From Haemaphysalis longicornis (taxonomy: Eukaryota > Arthropoda > Arachnida > Ixodida > Ixodidae), in contig CM023457.1 in assembly GCA_013339765.2 (NCBI GenBank), positions 22,519,102 to 22,583,101 of the forward strand: a stretch of 64,000 nucleotides of DNA, given 5' to 3'. The notes under the pieces were generated by a model. That model saw only the letters and a list, made by a program, of their open reading frames with translations. It did no database searches and was not told the DNA's origin. A program made the translations under genes and the position numbers. Shown here in pieces: positions 23,301-36,700 of the stretch. The first letter of the stretch is position 1; each line of letters opens with the position of its first letter.

Positions 23301-25171
23301 GCGTACTGCTGTTGGTACTGCGCGCACTATGCTTGGTTTAGCTGCACAGCACTGCGGGGCTTTGGGGTTGTCTCAGACGGCACTGGCTGATTGACGCAAG
23401 CAACGGTGTCTTACGTGACCATATTTGTCGAGCGAGCACTGTTTGACGAAACGATTATTTTCTCCCAGAAAAAAAACAAGCCAGGTTTAAATACGCTCAA
23501 AAGCAAACCAAAGACAGAAAACGGCTTGCCATGGTATGGTGGCACCATCTAGGTTCAGTAACGTAAAGAAACACACGAACGCCGCTGTAGGGTACCTCGA
23601 GGCCAGCGTCGCCGTACAGGGTGGAGACACCCTTTGAATGGTCCCGTGCCGCCGCAATTGGGTCAACGTGCTCAACGCGTTGTTCTTTTCGTTTCCCACA
23701 AGACCTAGCAACGCGAAACAGATAAGATGATTCAAACGTCACCAGTAAACTGCGTTGCGGCGATAATTTTAGCGCGGTTTTGATACAATGACTTGTTTCG
23801 GCGGCGAGCGAGCGGCCCAAATGGCGGCGCGCGTATACGTGTCTCTACCCTGTACGGCGGACGCGTGAATCAAGGCACCCTAGGCTGCAGAGCGGTCAGT
23901 TCCTGTGATGTCATTGCAGACCACGAAAACAAACGATTTAGCGGGAAAATCAAAATTTTAACTTAAATTGATTAATTTCTCATTGAATAAAGCATCGTTT
24001 GTGTCCGGACAAGCGCTGGGGACACTATAAAACACGAAATATTTCGAATAAAACAAACTTGCATTTTCTCTTCATGGCTCCTTTAATGGTAATCTTATAG
24101 AAAATGCACTCGGAGAATGCTCGTAATAGGTTTTACTGCTTATTTGTCTTTTCCGAAGCTCATTAGACATATCCAGATGGTCTAACCCCATCTGTAGCCC
24201 TTCGCTACACTGCAATGCATAGCCTGGGTGTAGTTTCAGTGTGTAGAACCCTCCAGAATGTGCAAATAATCTCTCATTGTTAGTTCCTGCCTTAGTATTA
24301 CTTGTACACTGGTACGCTGTAGTGCTTTATACCCCTGCTACGCTAGCGTCCGAATGTCGTGTGAACCAAATGTTATTTGACTAAATGCGAAGTTGTGCTG
24401 CTCCACTGGGTTTTGAAATGCCATTCGGCTCAAATGACATTTGAGCCAAATGAGCACCCAGAGAGACATTTGGGGCTCTCGAATGCCATTTCTAGCACTC
24501 TCGCGCACAGCGTTCCAAGTCAGCATAAACAAATACGTTACTGGCGTACTTAAAACAAACAAAATATTCTTAATTGTGGGACTTTGTTTACTTCTCATTT
24601 ACTTAAATCATGATGTCAAGATGTAATAATTCCATACTCTCAGCACCAGTGCGAGCAAGCGACAAACCAGTGTGGCCAGACAGCACAAAAAACCTCGATT
24701 GCAATTCAGAATCAAGCAGAAACTGTGTCAAAGCTTACGTTATTTAAATATGATATCATTTTACTGCCAAAGACTGCCGCTAAATTGATTGTTGCATTCT
24801 TGTGTGAAAACAGAACTCAGCAGCAGCAGCACCATGCAGCACGGCGAGCGAGGGTTACAGCTTTCAGATGCCATCGAAATTGTAGTGGAGCACGGCGGAT
24901 TATGAATGGCATTCGAAGCCACTCATTTGAGTCGAATGACATTCGGACGCCAGTGTAGCAGGGGTATTACTCAGATGTGTGTCACAGGCTTCGTATTTCC
25001 CCCAGAAACGGTAGTATGCTTGTATAATTTCAGAACCACATCAACACGGAGGTAACAGAACAGCTAGGGGACCTTCAACTGAATGGGCCGAGCTCAGCTC
25101 GGCAACCACCACAAAGGCAGGAGCCTGACGAAGATGGGTGGACTGTGGTCAGGCATGGAAGAAGGACGTAG
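20346..25171 (+). CDS. TSR2: TSR2 pre-rRNA-processing protein, 5 exons
   Basis: Exons 20346-20411, 20676-20766, 20866-20957, 21403-21555 and 25034-25171 join in phase with GT-AG introns into 540 nt, 179 aa plus TAG. The family binds the ribosomal protein eS26 and escorts it to nascent 40S subunits, so the expected role is small-subunit biogenesis in nucleus and cytoplasm. Seen in the sequence: an N-terminal helical block ending in GDWHGLQ; the family core VAIENGMGGPQAREKEQW in exon 2; LHPDEVADLIADIIDNEFDT in exon 3; an acidic tract DYDSDDEAE in exon 4; and the C-terminal DGWTVVRHGRR ending typical of TSR2. Length is close to animal orthologues (about 190 aa). The start is the first ATG of the conserved block, in the context CAACATGG. 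Intron 4 (3.5 kb) carries two transposable elements. The gene faces ARIH2 tail to tail. Confidence 0.93.
22944..24086 (+). mobile_element. TTAA-flanked inverted-repeat element, family 1 copy A
   Basis: TTAA at both ends (22944-22947, 24083-24086) surrounds terminal inverted repeats AGGAGCCATGAAGACAAAA. TTAA targets suggest piggyBac-type mobilisation, but no transposase is encoded. Shared interior landmarks with copies B-E: a GGTACTGCGCGCACTATG region, CTCAGACGGCACTGGC, and a TGGCACCATCTAGGTT block. It contains a nested element (23610-23862). Located in TSR2 intron 4. Confidence 0.75.
23610..23862. mobile_element. Small inverted-repeat element nested in copy A
   Basis: Begins CCGTACAGGGTGGAGACAC and ends with its complement (GTGTCTCTACCCTGTACGG). 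The same 250-bp unit sits at the same internal position in copy C but not in B or E. Confidence 0.6.
24332..24964. mobile_element. TA-flanked inverted-repeat element in TSR2 intron 4
   Basis: Ends CCCCTGCTACGCTAGCGTCC and GGACGCCAGTGTAGCAGGGG, flanked by TA on both sides. TA duplication suggests Tc1/mariner-type mobilisation. 633 bp, no transposase. Ends 69 bp before TSR2 exon 5. Confidence 0.65.
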
Positions 25172-25204
25172 ATATGTGTGCGTTCATGCTAGGTGTGTTT
25201 TGTA

Positions 25205-25210
25205 ATTAAA
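25205..25210 (+). terminator. Candidate poly(A) signal of TSR2
   Basis: ATTAAA lies 34 nt after the TSR2 stop codon and is the first signal-like hexamer downstream. A very short 3' UTR is implied. Transcript 3' ends would be needed to confirm it. Confidence 0.35.
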
Positions 25211-25471
25211 AGCATCATGTACTCCCTTCTACAACAAAGAGTACTGTGGTTCCGCAAGCGCAGCTTGCAATTCGGTTTGCGGGCCAGGCATGCGCGCGTG
25301 TTGCTGTGATTTGGCCCGTTTTTGTGTGTGCAGGCTGATGGGTGAGCTGGACAGGGAGAGGCTAAGTGAGGGGGGTGCTTAGATATGAAAAATCCAAAAT
25401 AACCTACCCTCTTCCCCCCCTCTCCACACACTTTTTCCGACAGTAGGTAGATGAGACAGGCCTAAGAAAAT

Positions 25472-25669
25472 TCATTTTATACAGTAACATTTAAAAAGGA
25501 GCCACAGACATGCAGAGAACTCGCCACTTACGTTTGATACTCCGTCACTCTCAATACCACTTGAATGTGTTGCACCGCTTGAGCCACTGCTCTCAGTATC
25601 ACAGAGCAGGTTGTCTTTGGCTCCGCCAAACATTTCGTTCAAATGACGCAAGCGCAGTAAAAGGTTCAA
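25472..25669 (-). other. Possible minus-strand exon fragment between TSR2 and ARIH2
   Basis: A 65-codon minus-strand frame contains a serine/glycine-rich stretch (DTESSGSSGATHSSGIESDG). It is followed at GVSN by an exact GTAAGT donor. I see no matching 3' splice site, homologue or partner exon. It may be an orphan exon, part of a degenerate repeat (TIR-like pieces lie at about 25360 and 25805-25855), or chance. Confidence 0.15.
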
Positions 25670-26219
25670 GAATGGAATGAGACAGCGTGTTTGGTGCCCA
25701 AGGCCGTATTAACTCTATAGCCTGTGTAACAAGTGCTTCCTTGCAGAAAAGGGGTGGTTAGATTTGTGTGCAAGCTTTTTTCCAATTTCTGTTCCTGAAA
25801 GTAGGGGAGGGTGCTTTGAATCGAGGGGTGCTTAGAATTGTGCAAATATGGTACTAGCTCCACACATCTCAGCTGTGGCTCATTTGAGCAGCATTTCCTT
25901 CGTAACAATCGTGGTTGTGACTCGAATTGACGGCTTCCTGTTTGTTTGGTGGTGTAAAAGACATTACATTACCATTTTTTGGGTTCAATGCCGTAATCAC
26001 GCAACTGAGCCTGTGCAGAATGATTCTAGCTTCTGAAAGCTTTCCCATTTGGTTGTGAAGTTTGGCATTGAATGCAAGTACAGCACCATTGTGGGATGCA
26101 CTCTGATCCGGTTGACACTGAACGATGCAACATAGTTGAGTTCTAAATTGACACTTTTCCCCTGCAGGCATTACAACCACAGGCAGCTGAAAAGCAGTGA
26201 AGAATTGAGGCACGTCTTT

Positions 26220-27728
26220 TTTACAAGAAGCAACTTCGTTTTAATTATTCGCAATTGTGTATAGTACCACCTATATGTATACAACTGTACAAAAAAAGAG
26301 GTGCGCAACGAGAGATCACTTAGACAAAACAGAAACCTTCGCCACATGCTAAAACTCGGCCCGCAACAACAGTTTGCGTGCCTGCCTTCTCAACAGCATT
26401 TCAAACAGGTGTCTTTCTCCTCAAACAGCGCTCAACACAGCACAATCCGCATTTGGCCGTCGGGAGAACAATGCACTGGGGAAAAAAATGCCTAAAAACA
26501 GCGCTCATTTATTCATTTTATCGCTTCGATTGGCACTGCGCAATTCCTCAAACACGACTCGCGCGAGTTGAGTGTTAAAAATTCAGTTACGTTCACGGGC
26601 TAATCACACAAGGTCCACAATGATGGGAAAGAGTGTTTCGCGCACAACTGTTCCTTTCCTCATCCTCTTGTAAAAGCTCGACAGAGTGTTCCCCACTTTT
26701 AAGTGAACCTACATCATTCTTCACGGGGATATAGCTTAACTCGAAGCATTCGCATCCTACTGCGATGACTTTTCATTCTTAACCATACAATTAGGGTCAC
26801 TAACAGACAGCAGAATCTCGCCAAAACACCGGCAGACCCCTTGGACTGCGTGTTGTGCAGTGGGGGTGTAAAAACCACAAGCCCAAAACGAACAGCTATC
26901 GCAACAATAAAGCGGCAACATTAAGTAAAATTTTCGCTTCTTCGGGCAATCTCGGTAAAGTTGGGTTGCCTCGGAGTCTTGCATCTCACTCAGCCAGACA
27001 GTACCACTTTTAAAAAGACTTTCATGCCAAGAAATTCATGCTCTCCTGCTTTCAAGCATAGCTCGAAGCGAACGCCCTACATTCCAAACTCTCGTTCCAC
27101 TATTGCTTCAACTTGTTCCTAAGCCTAGCATGCTTATTATCTTTGGCCTAAAGTGAAAAATGCAGCTCACAAACTCCCGACACATTCGGCGACGTAGAGA
27201 GTCGTTTCGGGAGGAGCATCCCAGTCCCGGCTTAAAAATATCCGGCTACGAAGCCACTTCGCCGCATCTTGAATACTACTCCTGCAAGTTAGCAAGGAGA
27301 GGAATGGTCGTTGAGCAACTGGGCTTTAGCGTCTCGAAACATCCTACGCTGATTCTAGCTGAAAAATAATTAGGTCGACGGAAAACGATGCGAGCCAGCT
27401 TCGTTTCTATTCGTACATTAAAATGCCCTCAGCGCAATCTTGCAAAATGCCAATACTTGTGCGAGACAGGGCTCAGGGACTTTACCTAAGTATGGCAGCC
27501 AAGAAGTCCCAGTCTAGCGTCACGACGACGAATGCGAAACACGCGATGATGACGATGAGGTATCGCTAATTTGCCAGCCAAGCCTCGTGCCCATTTTTAC
27601 CCCAATGTAGGACCTAAAGTGCGAAGCGGTATTATTTTTTCCCCGTTAGTATCTTCCGCCGTGGATTGCCGTCGTGTACGGCGGCGGTCGCATGTGAACG
27701 CGCAGGTGACTAGAGCCCGTCCGGCTTG
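26220..27728 (-). other. Putative ARIH2 3' UTR and tail-to-tail spacer
   Basis: Sequence downstream of the ARIH2 TAG on the minus strand, with no recognisable coding or repeat structure. Minus-strand AATAAA at 26508-26513 and ATTAAA near 26239-26244 are candidate poly(A) signals. Neither can be chosen without transcript data. Confidence 0.3.
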
Positions 27729-30700
27729 CTAGACGAGAAAGTCCTTGAGAAGAATCGACCGCCTCTTCTCGGCAACGTCCATCTGGTTTTCGAGGTCCTG
27801 AAATGGCAGCCAGAGTTCGGACAAATGTGGATTACTACATGTGTGTCATAATTTTACGGAAAAATTTCGTAAGCCTGAATCGAAACGACAAAGAATACTC
27901 AGTGTAAATATGGCGACAATCAGGAGAGGAAGCATTAAAAAACATACGTTCACTAGAATGGCAGCCTGTTTGCAGGCATACCATACTAACTTTGCTATAA
28001 AACTGGGCTCAAAAAATGTTTGCTTGAGGGGGGGGGTATGAAAGCTTAACATACACTAAAACCTGATCCGATTTGACCAATCAGCTGCAATGACTTAGAA
28101 CTACTATCAGCAATGTGCCTTGCTTTTTTTTTTTGTTCAGTTTAAGAATTTAAGAAAGCAAGGTTAAGAAAATGCGGGCACTAACTACGTAAGATAATGT
28201 TAACACGTACAGTGGAACCCCAACGACTTCCAAGAGAACCCTCGAAAGCGCCGTATGACCAGGGTGTTGTATGATTGGGGTACGGGTTAATGCCGCCCTA
28301 GTAGACGATGTAACGCGACAGGTGGGCTAAGAACTTATTTACAGGGTTCGCACAGGCTTCAAAAACAAGAATTCAAGGGTTTTCAAGGACTTTCAAGGAC
28401 CAGAAAACACATTTTCAAGGTCCCCGTCTAACGTTTTATCTGGGATTATTTATAACTTTTCCAACACAACGCAAAAGTTTTTTATTGCACAATGCCTAAG
28501 CACATTAGTGCACATTTAGATAGGTGCTAACAGGTTCGTAAATGCTCCCCCAGCTTTATTTTTTATTTTATGGCTGGTATTTAGAGGTTTTTCTTTTTCC
28601 TTTGTGTTTGCCGAGGCTGTTTGATTTCAAAACTTAGTTACTGTTGCCTGCTTTGTCAGCAAGAGTATCAGCTGAAATTAAATGAGCAAGTGTTGCTGCA
28701 AGGGTACACGTCCACCATTTGCACGTAAAAGCAAATGCAGATGGAGCGTATGAGGCACAGCAAACATGCAATGAGCGAGCGTCCACAGACTAGATGGAAG
28801 ATGCAAGATAGAGAACAGAAGCCGGCTTTCACTGGATTGTATCGTGACATGGATTGGATTGACAAGTGCCTGCTCCCAATGTTGCCTTGTAATAATGAAA
28901 ATCCACCAAACTTGTAATTTCACGCAATACAGTAAAACTTGATTGTTACAATGTTTCTTTACATTTGTTAACACCTAAAATCCACGACAAACACTTTAAA
29001 TTATTGTGAAAAGACAGGGCCATTGATTCTCTCTGGAAAAATCAAGGGTTTTCAAGGACCCTTCAAAAATTCCAGGAATTTCCAGGCCTTGAAATTGACA
29101 CTTCGAAATTCAAGGGTTTTCAAGGTTTTCAAGGACCTGTGCGAACCCTGTATTTAGATTATTATATTTAGTGTGTTCTCACGTAACTTGTGAATGCCTA
29201 ACAGAAATACCAAGTTTCTTGGGGATGTATAATTGGGGTTCCACTGCAGTCAGCACTTTTACATTTCTACAGACCATATGCAGAAGGAAAATGGCAACTA
29301 CTGACTCAGACAAGATAGTACCGCTGAAGGTGATGAGGTACAACCTAAGTCCTTTAGTAAACAGCGGGGCTCTGATTACCGGTCCTGGATTCACCGTGGA
29401 CTTCCCAAGAAGCAAACCAGCATTTGTTTTTCATATCTGTATGGCATGGAGCACTGTCGGACTACCTGTAGACTATTCGCGGCGAGTTTGAGACTGTATA
29501 TCAAAGAGCCCCATTGCGCCATCTACCAAGTAGAATATATACCACTTCAATTAAGTTGGAGCTAAGCTATGCAGAATGTGAACTCAATTTTGTTTAGTCT
29601 GAGGCAGGCTCCTTGCAAAGTCTCCGTGAGAAAAAAAATAAGCGAGAAGTAAAACAAATAAGAGGAAGACGAGAAGAAACGCACCCCTCGGTCTGTCGTC
29701 TCTGCACGCTCCACCTTCCAAGAGAGATTCTCGATTTCCGCTTCCAGGGTTGCCTGCTGGTACTCAAACTGAAAAAAAAAATTGAGATAGTATGCACACA
29801 GGTAAGTTGCCTTAGTACGTCGGCGACCACTAAGTGTCACTCGCACGTTTATAGAATTAGTGTGAAACTTGCGAGACCAGTACACAGCACACTGTTTCAT
29901 TAAATATGGACGTGGTCTTTTCTTGGCAAGGGTATTAAAAAGGCAAGCAAACTTTAGTGACCCCATCGATGCTGTTGCAATACGCCCTGCAAAAAGGCCA
30001 ACTTTCCCTGCCGATGATGATGAATGATCGTGGGTGAAGAAAGAGGTGTTTGCCTCAAGTGATTCAAGAGCGGGCTTGTCGTGCTTGCCGGCGTCTTGAG
30101 CGCGGAGCCGCATTTCTTGCAGATGGCAGAAGACGGACTTGCCTTCTCGAAAAACTTCCAAATTACGCTTCTTTTTTCATCGTGGCTATTCATGCTGAAT
30201 GGCACGGCACGCGGACGTAACACAGGAGGAGAATCACGGGCGTGCGACGACCATGGCGACGACGGCGACGACCGTCAGATTGGCTATGGATAGGCGTCGA
30301 GAAAGGGTCTAGGACAGGTGATGATAGTGTGTTACAGCAAATCCGGAATCACACAAATTTAACAATACCGTAATTATACGCTAGTTTGCGGCTGCACAGT
30401 CGTGTGATAAAATTAATTACAAAAGAAAAATGATATTTTACGTCCGACTATCAGGGGGGAAGCGTCAGTGTCATCGCCATCACAAAATGGCCTCGTCGTA
30501 GTAATTTGTTTTGTCCCGAGTGGGACGCATCATATTTGTTTCCAAAAAACGCTTCCTGTGGCCGGAATCAAACCTGGGTCGTCCCCTGTATTGTGAAGCC
30601 GACGTCTATCCAATTAACCCATTCCCACTTGGTCGCAGCGAATGTCAGCGAATTAGGCAGCAGATACTGATTCCCGCCGTACAGCCCAAACCCAGACGTT

Positions 30701-33700
30701 AAGCTTATCGAGTGGACGCCCGAGAGTTGAAAGTGAAAGCTTATTAGATGCGAAGCATCTCATGCTCGGGGCTATGTCCCTCCCTCTCTTGTTGTTGTCC
30801 GCCGTCCGCACTCTACTGCGCATGCGTGTCTCTTCAGCCCTGTCAGCGTTTGGGCAGACGTCAGCGTAGTCCACTATAAAAAGAAATAGTTAGGCGGCAC
30901 CTGGTTTCGATCCCACGACTCTCTGACCGCAATGGGAGGTACGTGGCGCACTTCCCCCTGCGCTACAAACCGAGACGGGAGCATGTGCTTCGAACGCGCC
31001 TTATGTCCTTCACTCATTCAAACTACGTCAAGAAGCTACGGATACAACGAAGGCACATGAAGCTGAACGTCAACGGAAACAACGAACTGAAAACTATTGG
31101 GAACTTCAGTCGACCCCATGGCTGCTTCGCATACTACTCAGGGTTCCCCTACAGGAAGATGGTGTAATTTTCATAAAAGCAATACAAACATACTGGTATA
31201 CAGATGAGGGCCCCAGAGTCAAGAGACTGAAGAGTTGCTATGGGTATTCTAGGAAAGTGGTGTGTATCTCGAGAGCAGTACATACTCGCAGCGTGGGATT
31301 GGCCAACCAAAGAGAGCTCCGCGTTCAACCATCGTCGTCATTAGACAGACGGGTGCGCGATTTTTTTTCGAGCTAAGTGAGATTGCTCCAGGAGGAAAAA
31401 TTACCCTTTTTTAGTTGTGAGGAAGTGCAGTGTTTGCCAGGCATGCAATATAGTTGCCACTGTCAGTGTGAGGTCTTGCTTACCATAAACACAACAGCCC
31501 ATAGTTAACACCCAGATGCAAAGTTTAGATTTTGAGGCTCCCCTTCGAAATCCAATCTAAACCTCACACCGAACATCTGAGAAGTAGCTTGAAGTAGTGT
31601 GCCTACCTGGATAAAATGTAAGAATGCTCTGTTTTTAACTGTTCCATTAATTCTCTTCTGTTCACTAGTCGTTTCGGAATTGGGGGCACACAAAATTTTT
31701 GGTTTAAATTTGTGTGCAGTGCCAGTCGAAGTAGTGGTCCTTACTACGTTAAGATGTTTTATTACCGATGGTAATCTGAATAAGGCAATTATATCAGTTT
31801 CACTTCTGATACTGAGTTCAGTACATTGGGAAGCAACCTACATAAGCCGGTATTGGACCCACGATAGAAGCATTGTACGAACGGCAACCACGGTTCCTTC
31901 TGTGTCGGTTCATCGGTAACAGTAAGGGCCTAAAGAAGTGTAGCAAGCTGGCTGGTGCTAATTCCTACCACAGCACCAGGACTAAAAAGGCGGGGCTTAC
32001 CAGTTCTTTCCTGGGACCGGGTTCCATGTAGTAGGCATAAGGGTAGGTATACTGTAGAGTGTATCGGCACTGCAAAGCAAAAATTGCATACTACTTTACT
32101 TAGGCAGACATTTTTTTTTTCTTTCTTCCAGCTGCAAGCAACTACCACTTTGTACGCACACTTTCAGCTTGCATTACAGCGCATGTAGGCAAAGTGTTAG
32201 AGCTGAAAAATAATACTCCTACAGAACACTTTGACCATTTTGCACAGTCGGCCTGTGGTTCAGACTCTGGATATTACACCGCGCCATAAAAAATGGATTA
32301 GGAAGTTAAACATATTCGATTCAAACCTTGTAGGCGGCAATGCTGCCAAAGAAGTGAGCAGCTTTGACGTGCAGCACTGAGGTATGATAATGAGGAGAGC
32401 CAAGAAAAGAGGGGAGGTGCGAAGAGAGAAGATGGGGAGAGAAAAAAAGTATGAGATGAGAAGCGAAGGGGGAAGAGGAGGGCAACAGCAGAGGGGAAAG
32501 AGTGCCACCTTGGCCAGGAGGGCGACCGCGTCGAGCAGGTACTGCCAGTCGATCCAGGTGCCTTCGTTGGCCATCACCTTGGCGTTGATGCGCGCCTTGA
32601 TGCTGCTCATGGTCATCTCCTCCAGGCGGAGGCTCTTGGCGTGGTTCTCCCACTGCAGTAGGGGGGGTTGGGGGATCACTCAGGGGGAAAAAGAGGGCCC
32701 CCGCGATTACTTCGCATAAAGCGGCAGTTAGGCCTAACTGGTTACGACAGCATCAGGTACGCCAACCAACTTGGGCGTCGGAAGCAGCAACTTCCTCAAT
32801 CCTAAACAATGGCCTGGGCGGGCATTTCGGTCTCGCAGTTGATTTGGATTTGCAAAACTCTAGTACACGGCTGCATTAAATCTGGTTAACAACATGCATC
32901 TGCAGTTGGCCCTCAAATACATGCAACATTGCTCGTGGCGGCAATGTGAACAATCCAAATCGTCGAAAATTGCGCATTTGACTTGGCCAGTGACCGCAAC
33001 TTTGTCATGAACTCACAACCTGGCCAGCAGATGAACTTCCATCAAACCCTACCCTACATATTGTGTGTGAGCCATCACATGCGAAATATGATGAGAATAA
33101 CAGTAGTATTTGAGAGCCAACTTCAGGGCGCAGGTACCTCTACCCACAAACGAAATTTGCAATTTATAAAATATTTCTGCAAATTTTTCCAACATACACG
33201 AATGAAGTCTGCATCTGTTTTGGTTATTAGCCGCCTCCCTTTCCTAACACAAATACTCCCGCAAAACCACTTACCAAAATGCTAATTTGTGACTTCTATG
33301 TATTTCATCAACTGCTAAGTTCTGCTGCAAATAGTTTATTTCTATTTTAAAGCAAAAAATGTTCACCTTTCCCTAAAACTTCCCTCCCAAAATGGCATAT
33401 GTGTTACCGCTATAGTTTCTTTTCGATATATAAGAATAATAATAATAATAAAATAATAATAATAAGAATAGATAAAAAACCAGAGGAAGTGGGAGAAACA
33501 ACACGAAAAGCCAAGAAGGCAACTGACTCTTTCAAAGTAGAAGAGGTACTTCTTGAGGGCTTCTCTGGCCTGCGCGTGGGCGGATTCGTTGGCTATGTTG
33601 GGGTTCTCCTTATAACGGCTGCATTCGTAATACTCGCTGCCATGTGTGCGCCAGTCTGCAAAAATGGGGCCAACAGCGACCTCATAGTTGTCATCACTGG

Positions 33701-36700
33701 TGCTGGATTCACGCGACTTCATCAACACGACGACACATTTCACCCTGGCAACAAGCACGCAGACACAGAACACCAACCCCAATGAGTTGTGGGAACTTGT
33801 GTCGGTATTTTGCTAGGGATGTTGGAACTGCACGAAACAACTGAATGCATAATTTTAAAGAAATGAATAACAAAATGAAGTACAAAGACAATTCTAATTT
33901 TTTTTCCACGTAAAGCAGGTAAACCTGACTTTTAAAAATTACACTGGACCTACATACAGTAGAACCTTGTCACAAGAGACACTTGATTATAAAGGACATC
34001 TGAATGAAAACGGTTAGCAACATCGCATACAAGACACCTTGGTTACAAGAGATGTGTTTCCCAGGTCCCTTGAGTGTCTTTTGTAACAATGTGTCACTGT
34101 ACAATGAACAGGCGGGCTTAATGAGCCCAATTACTGGGTCTGCTTCGTTCGCATCTGTTTGACCCACATTTCAGCCTAATGCGTAACGGCGTGTTCATCG
34201 CATCATCTTGGTGTAAATTTAGGTCCTATCATATGAGACATAATTTCGGTCGCTCTCTCCAGGAAGCAGAGCACGGTTTGCATTTTCTGTTTGCACTAGA
34301 ATTAGCGTACGGGAGCCTGTTGTACTTGGTCACAAACGATGACTCCTGACAAGAAAAATAAATTTGCAGCTCGGAGGTTTAGGAGGAAAAATACTCCACT
34401 TTCCTGAATGAGAAAGCTAAGGCATACGAAGACCCTTGACATAAATAAGCAGACGAAATCACGGTAGACGTCACAGGTGATTGCCAAGCAGTCTTGACAG
34501 CATACGAGAAGAACAAATCATTCTGCTTCTAGCTCGTTCCATGCTCAGCCGCTGAAGCTAGGCCTGCTGAAGGAGACATTTAAGTGCATACGTACCTCCG
34601 AGACACATCCAGCAGAAATCATATTTACAACTGTAACATTGCTGGAAAGAAAAGAAAAAAAAAGCAAGAAACAACGGGGTAAAAACTGTGAAGCAGTAGG
34701 TTTTCAGTTTACTTAATGGCTAAAAATACATCGTAAATCTGTGGAAAACACAATGCTTTGTGTTTTCTGCCACTTGTTGCCATTATCAGAAAGTACACGA
34801 CTACCTTGGTCAAGTGCATTGCAACTGTGTGGGTTAACAATCGTTCAGCCAAGACTACTGATTTTTAAGAGTGCTTCCAACCTAAAATTCCTCAAGTGAA
34901 GATTTGCCCAGCAATGGTTCTGCCCATTTGCACACTCATTGACAGCGAAAAGAAGACTCACCATATGGTTACAACCTCCATTTTTTTCTATACATATGTG
35001 GCACCGTGGACACTGCAATAAAGAACAAAACAAAATGAAAATTGTAAGACACAGTACCCCACGAAAAACAAGCACGTACATATAACCAAAGTGGAAATGT
35101 GCAAATGCAACTAAGAAAGTGGCAACGACATGCAAGAATTAGGAACATGAAAGAATTAAAGCCGTTCCGCTCAATGTGAAAGCTGTCGGAAGTGCAGAAC
35201 AGTGATTCGCCATACTGGGCTGTAGCGCCGTTATCCGCGCACTGCTACCACCCAACGCATTTCAAATTTCACGCCTTCGCAGTGCTCGCGCGCCTCCTGC
35301 CTGAAACTGCGCCATCGGGAGTTCTGTTCTTGTTGTGCTTGCTTTTCCTCCCACATGTGCCAGTGTAGCACTGCCACTTTTTTCGCTTGCTAACGTAAAA
35401 ACCAACCCAACGAGCGTTCCTAACTAAATGAACGCGGGCGCTGCCGGTTAATTGCGTATAATTTACCTGAAATGTACCTGCAGTATTCTTAGCGCTGAAC
35501 AACAAGAAGATGTATGACAAGCTCCAGCAGTTCACGAGTTTTGAACGCTTATGACTATATAAACCGCTTTAACTTTCGAAGCTTCTGGGTTACGTCGCGA
35601 CGACGGAACGCCTAGTGGCTCTACTTGGGCCCAGCAAGTGAACTACGACGACAAGGCGAGCCCCTAAAGTGCTCTGCACTTAAAACACAAGGCACCGAAA
35701 ATTGTTGTTCAATATGCGGCATGATTAATGAAACCACGCGAGGAACATTTTGTGACGGAAAGAAGGCTGAAAGGATCTAAGAAGAGCCTTTTGTCCCCGC
35801 CACTCACATCCTTAGTGTGAGCAGAGATGTAGTTGGCAGTCTCGGAGTCGTCCGCACACTTCGTGATCCACTTCTTAATCGTATCACAGTCCGCCGGCGC
35901 GTGATAGTCGGCTCCGCATCGAAAGCTGCGTGGGAAAAAGTCGAAGGTTTGCATGGGATCAGAACATTCGGCGGTGCCAAATACAGTAGAACCCTGCTCT
36001 TACGTTCCTCAGTGCTCTGCTTTCCCGGTTGCTACATTGTTTTTGTCTAGTCCCGACGCAGCTCACATAGAGTTCCATGTAATAAAATCCTCACTGTTAC
36101 GTCGTGGCTTAGAGTACGTTATCGGATCATTCATCGCGATCTGACACTCCGAAACCGCCCGGACTACATGCACGGGCCACCATTTTGACGTCTGACGAGC
36201 TTTGGCCAGGCTTGGCTAGGGAAGTGACTGCATGAAGTTGCACGCGGGTGCGATTCGTGCACGCGGGTGCGAGTGCAATAAGAGAATTGGTTTTTTGGTG
36301 CACCACTTGGAACTAATTTTACAGCTCATTAAAACCTTGGTGTTTGAAATGGGCATTCAAAATGGTTCCTTGCCACTGGTGCCACACCAAAATTTAATGA
36401 GCTGTAAAATTAGTTCTAAGCAGTGCGTCAAAAAACTGATTCTCTTAAGCGACCCCGTTCAGTATTACCGTATTTACACGATTGTAAGTCGACTCGAATG
36501 TAGATTGACCCCCCAAAAATGCATGTATCAATAACAACAACACACACAAAAAAAAAAAAAGCGAGCATAAGAAGCAGCCTGTTTGAACGCTGCAGCGAAC
36601 GAGCGCTGAGGGAGTTCTTAAAACCCAGGTGTCACGCCCGGAAAATCTTTTTTAAAGATTGACCTGGGGTGACAGCCCAGGGCACTCATGACAGACAGGA

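Noticed and set aside
29562..30161. 199-codon minus-strand frame overlapping ARIH2 exon 12
   Set aside because: Only residues matching FEYQQATLEAEIENL to TTDRG are real exon (29768-29685); the rest is intron read-through and the BED relic in another frame.
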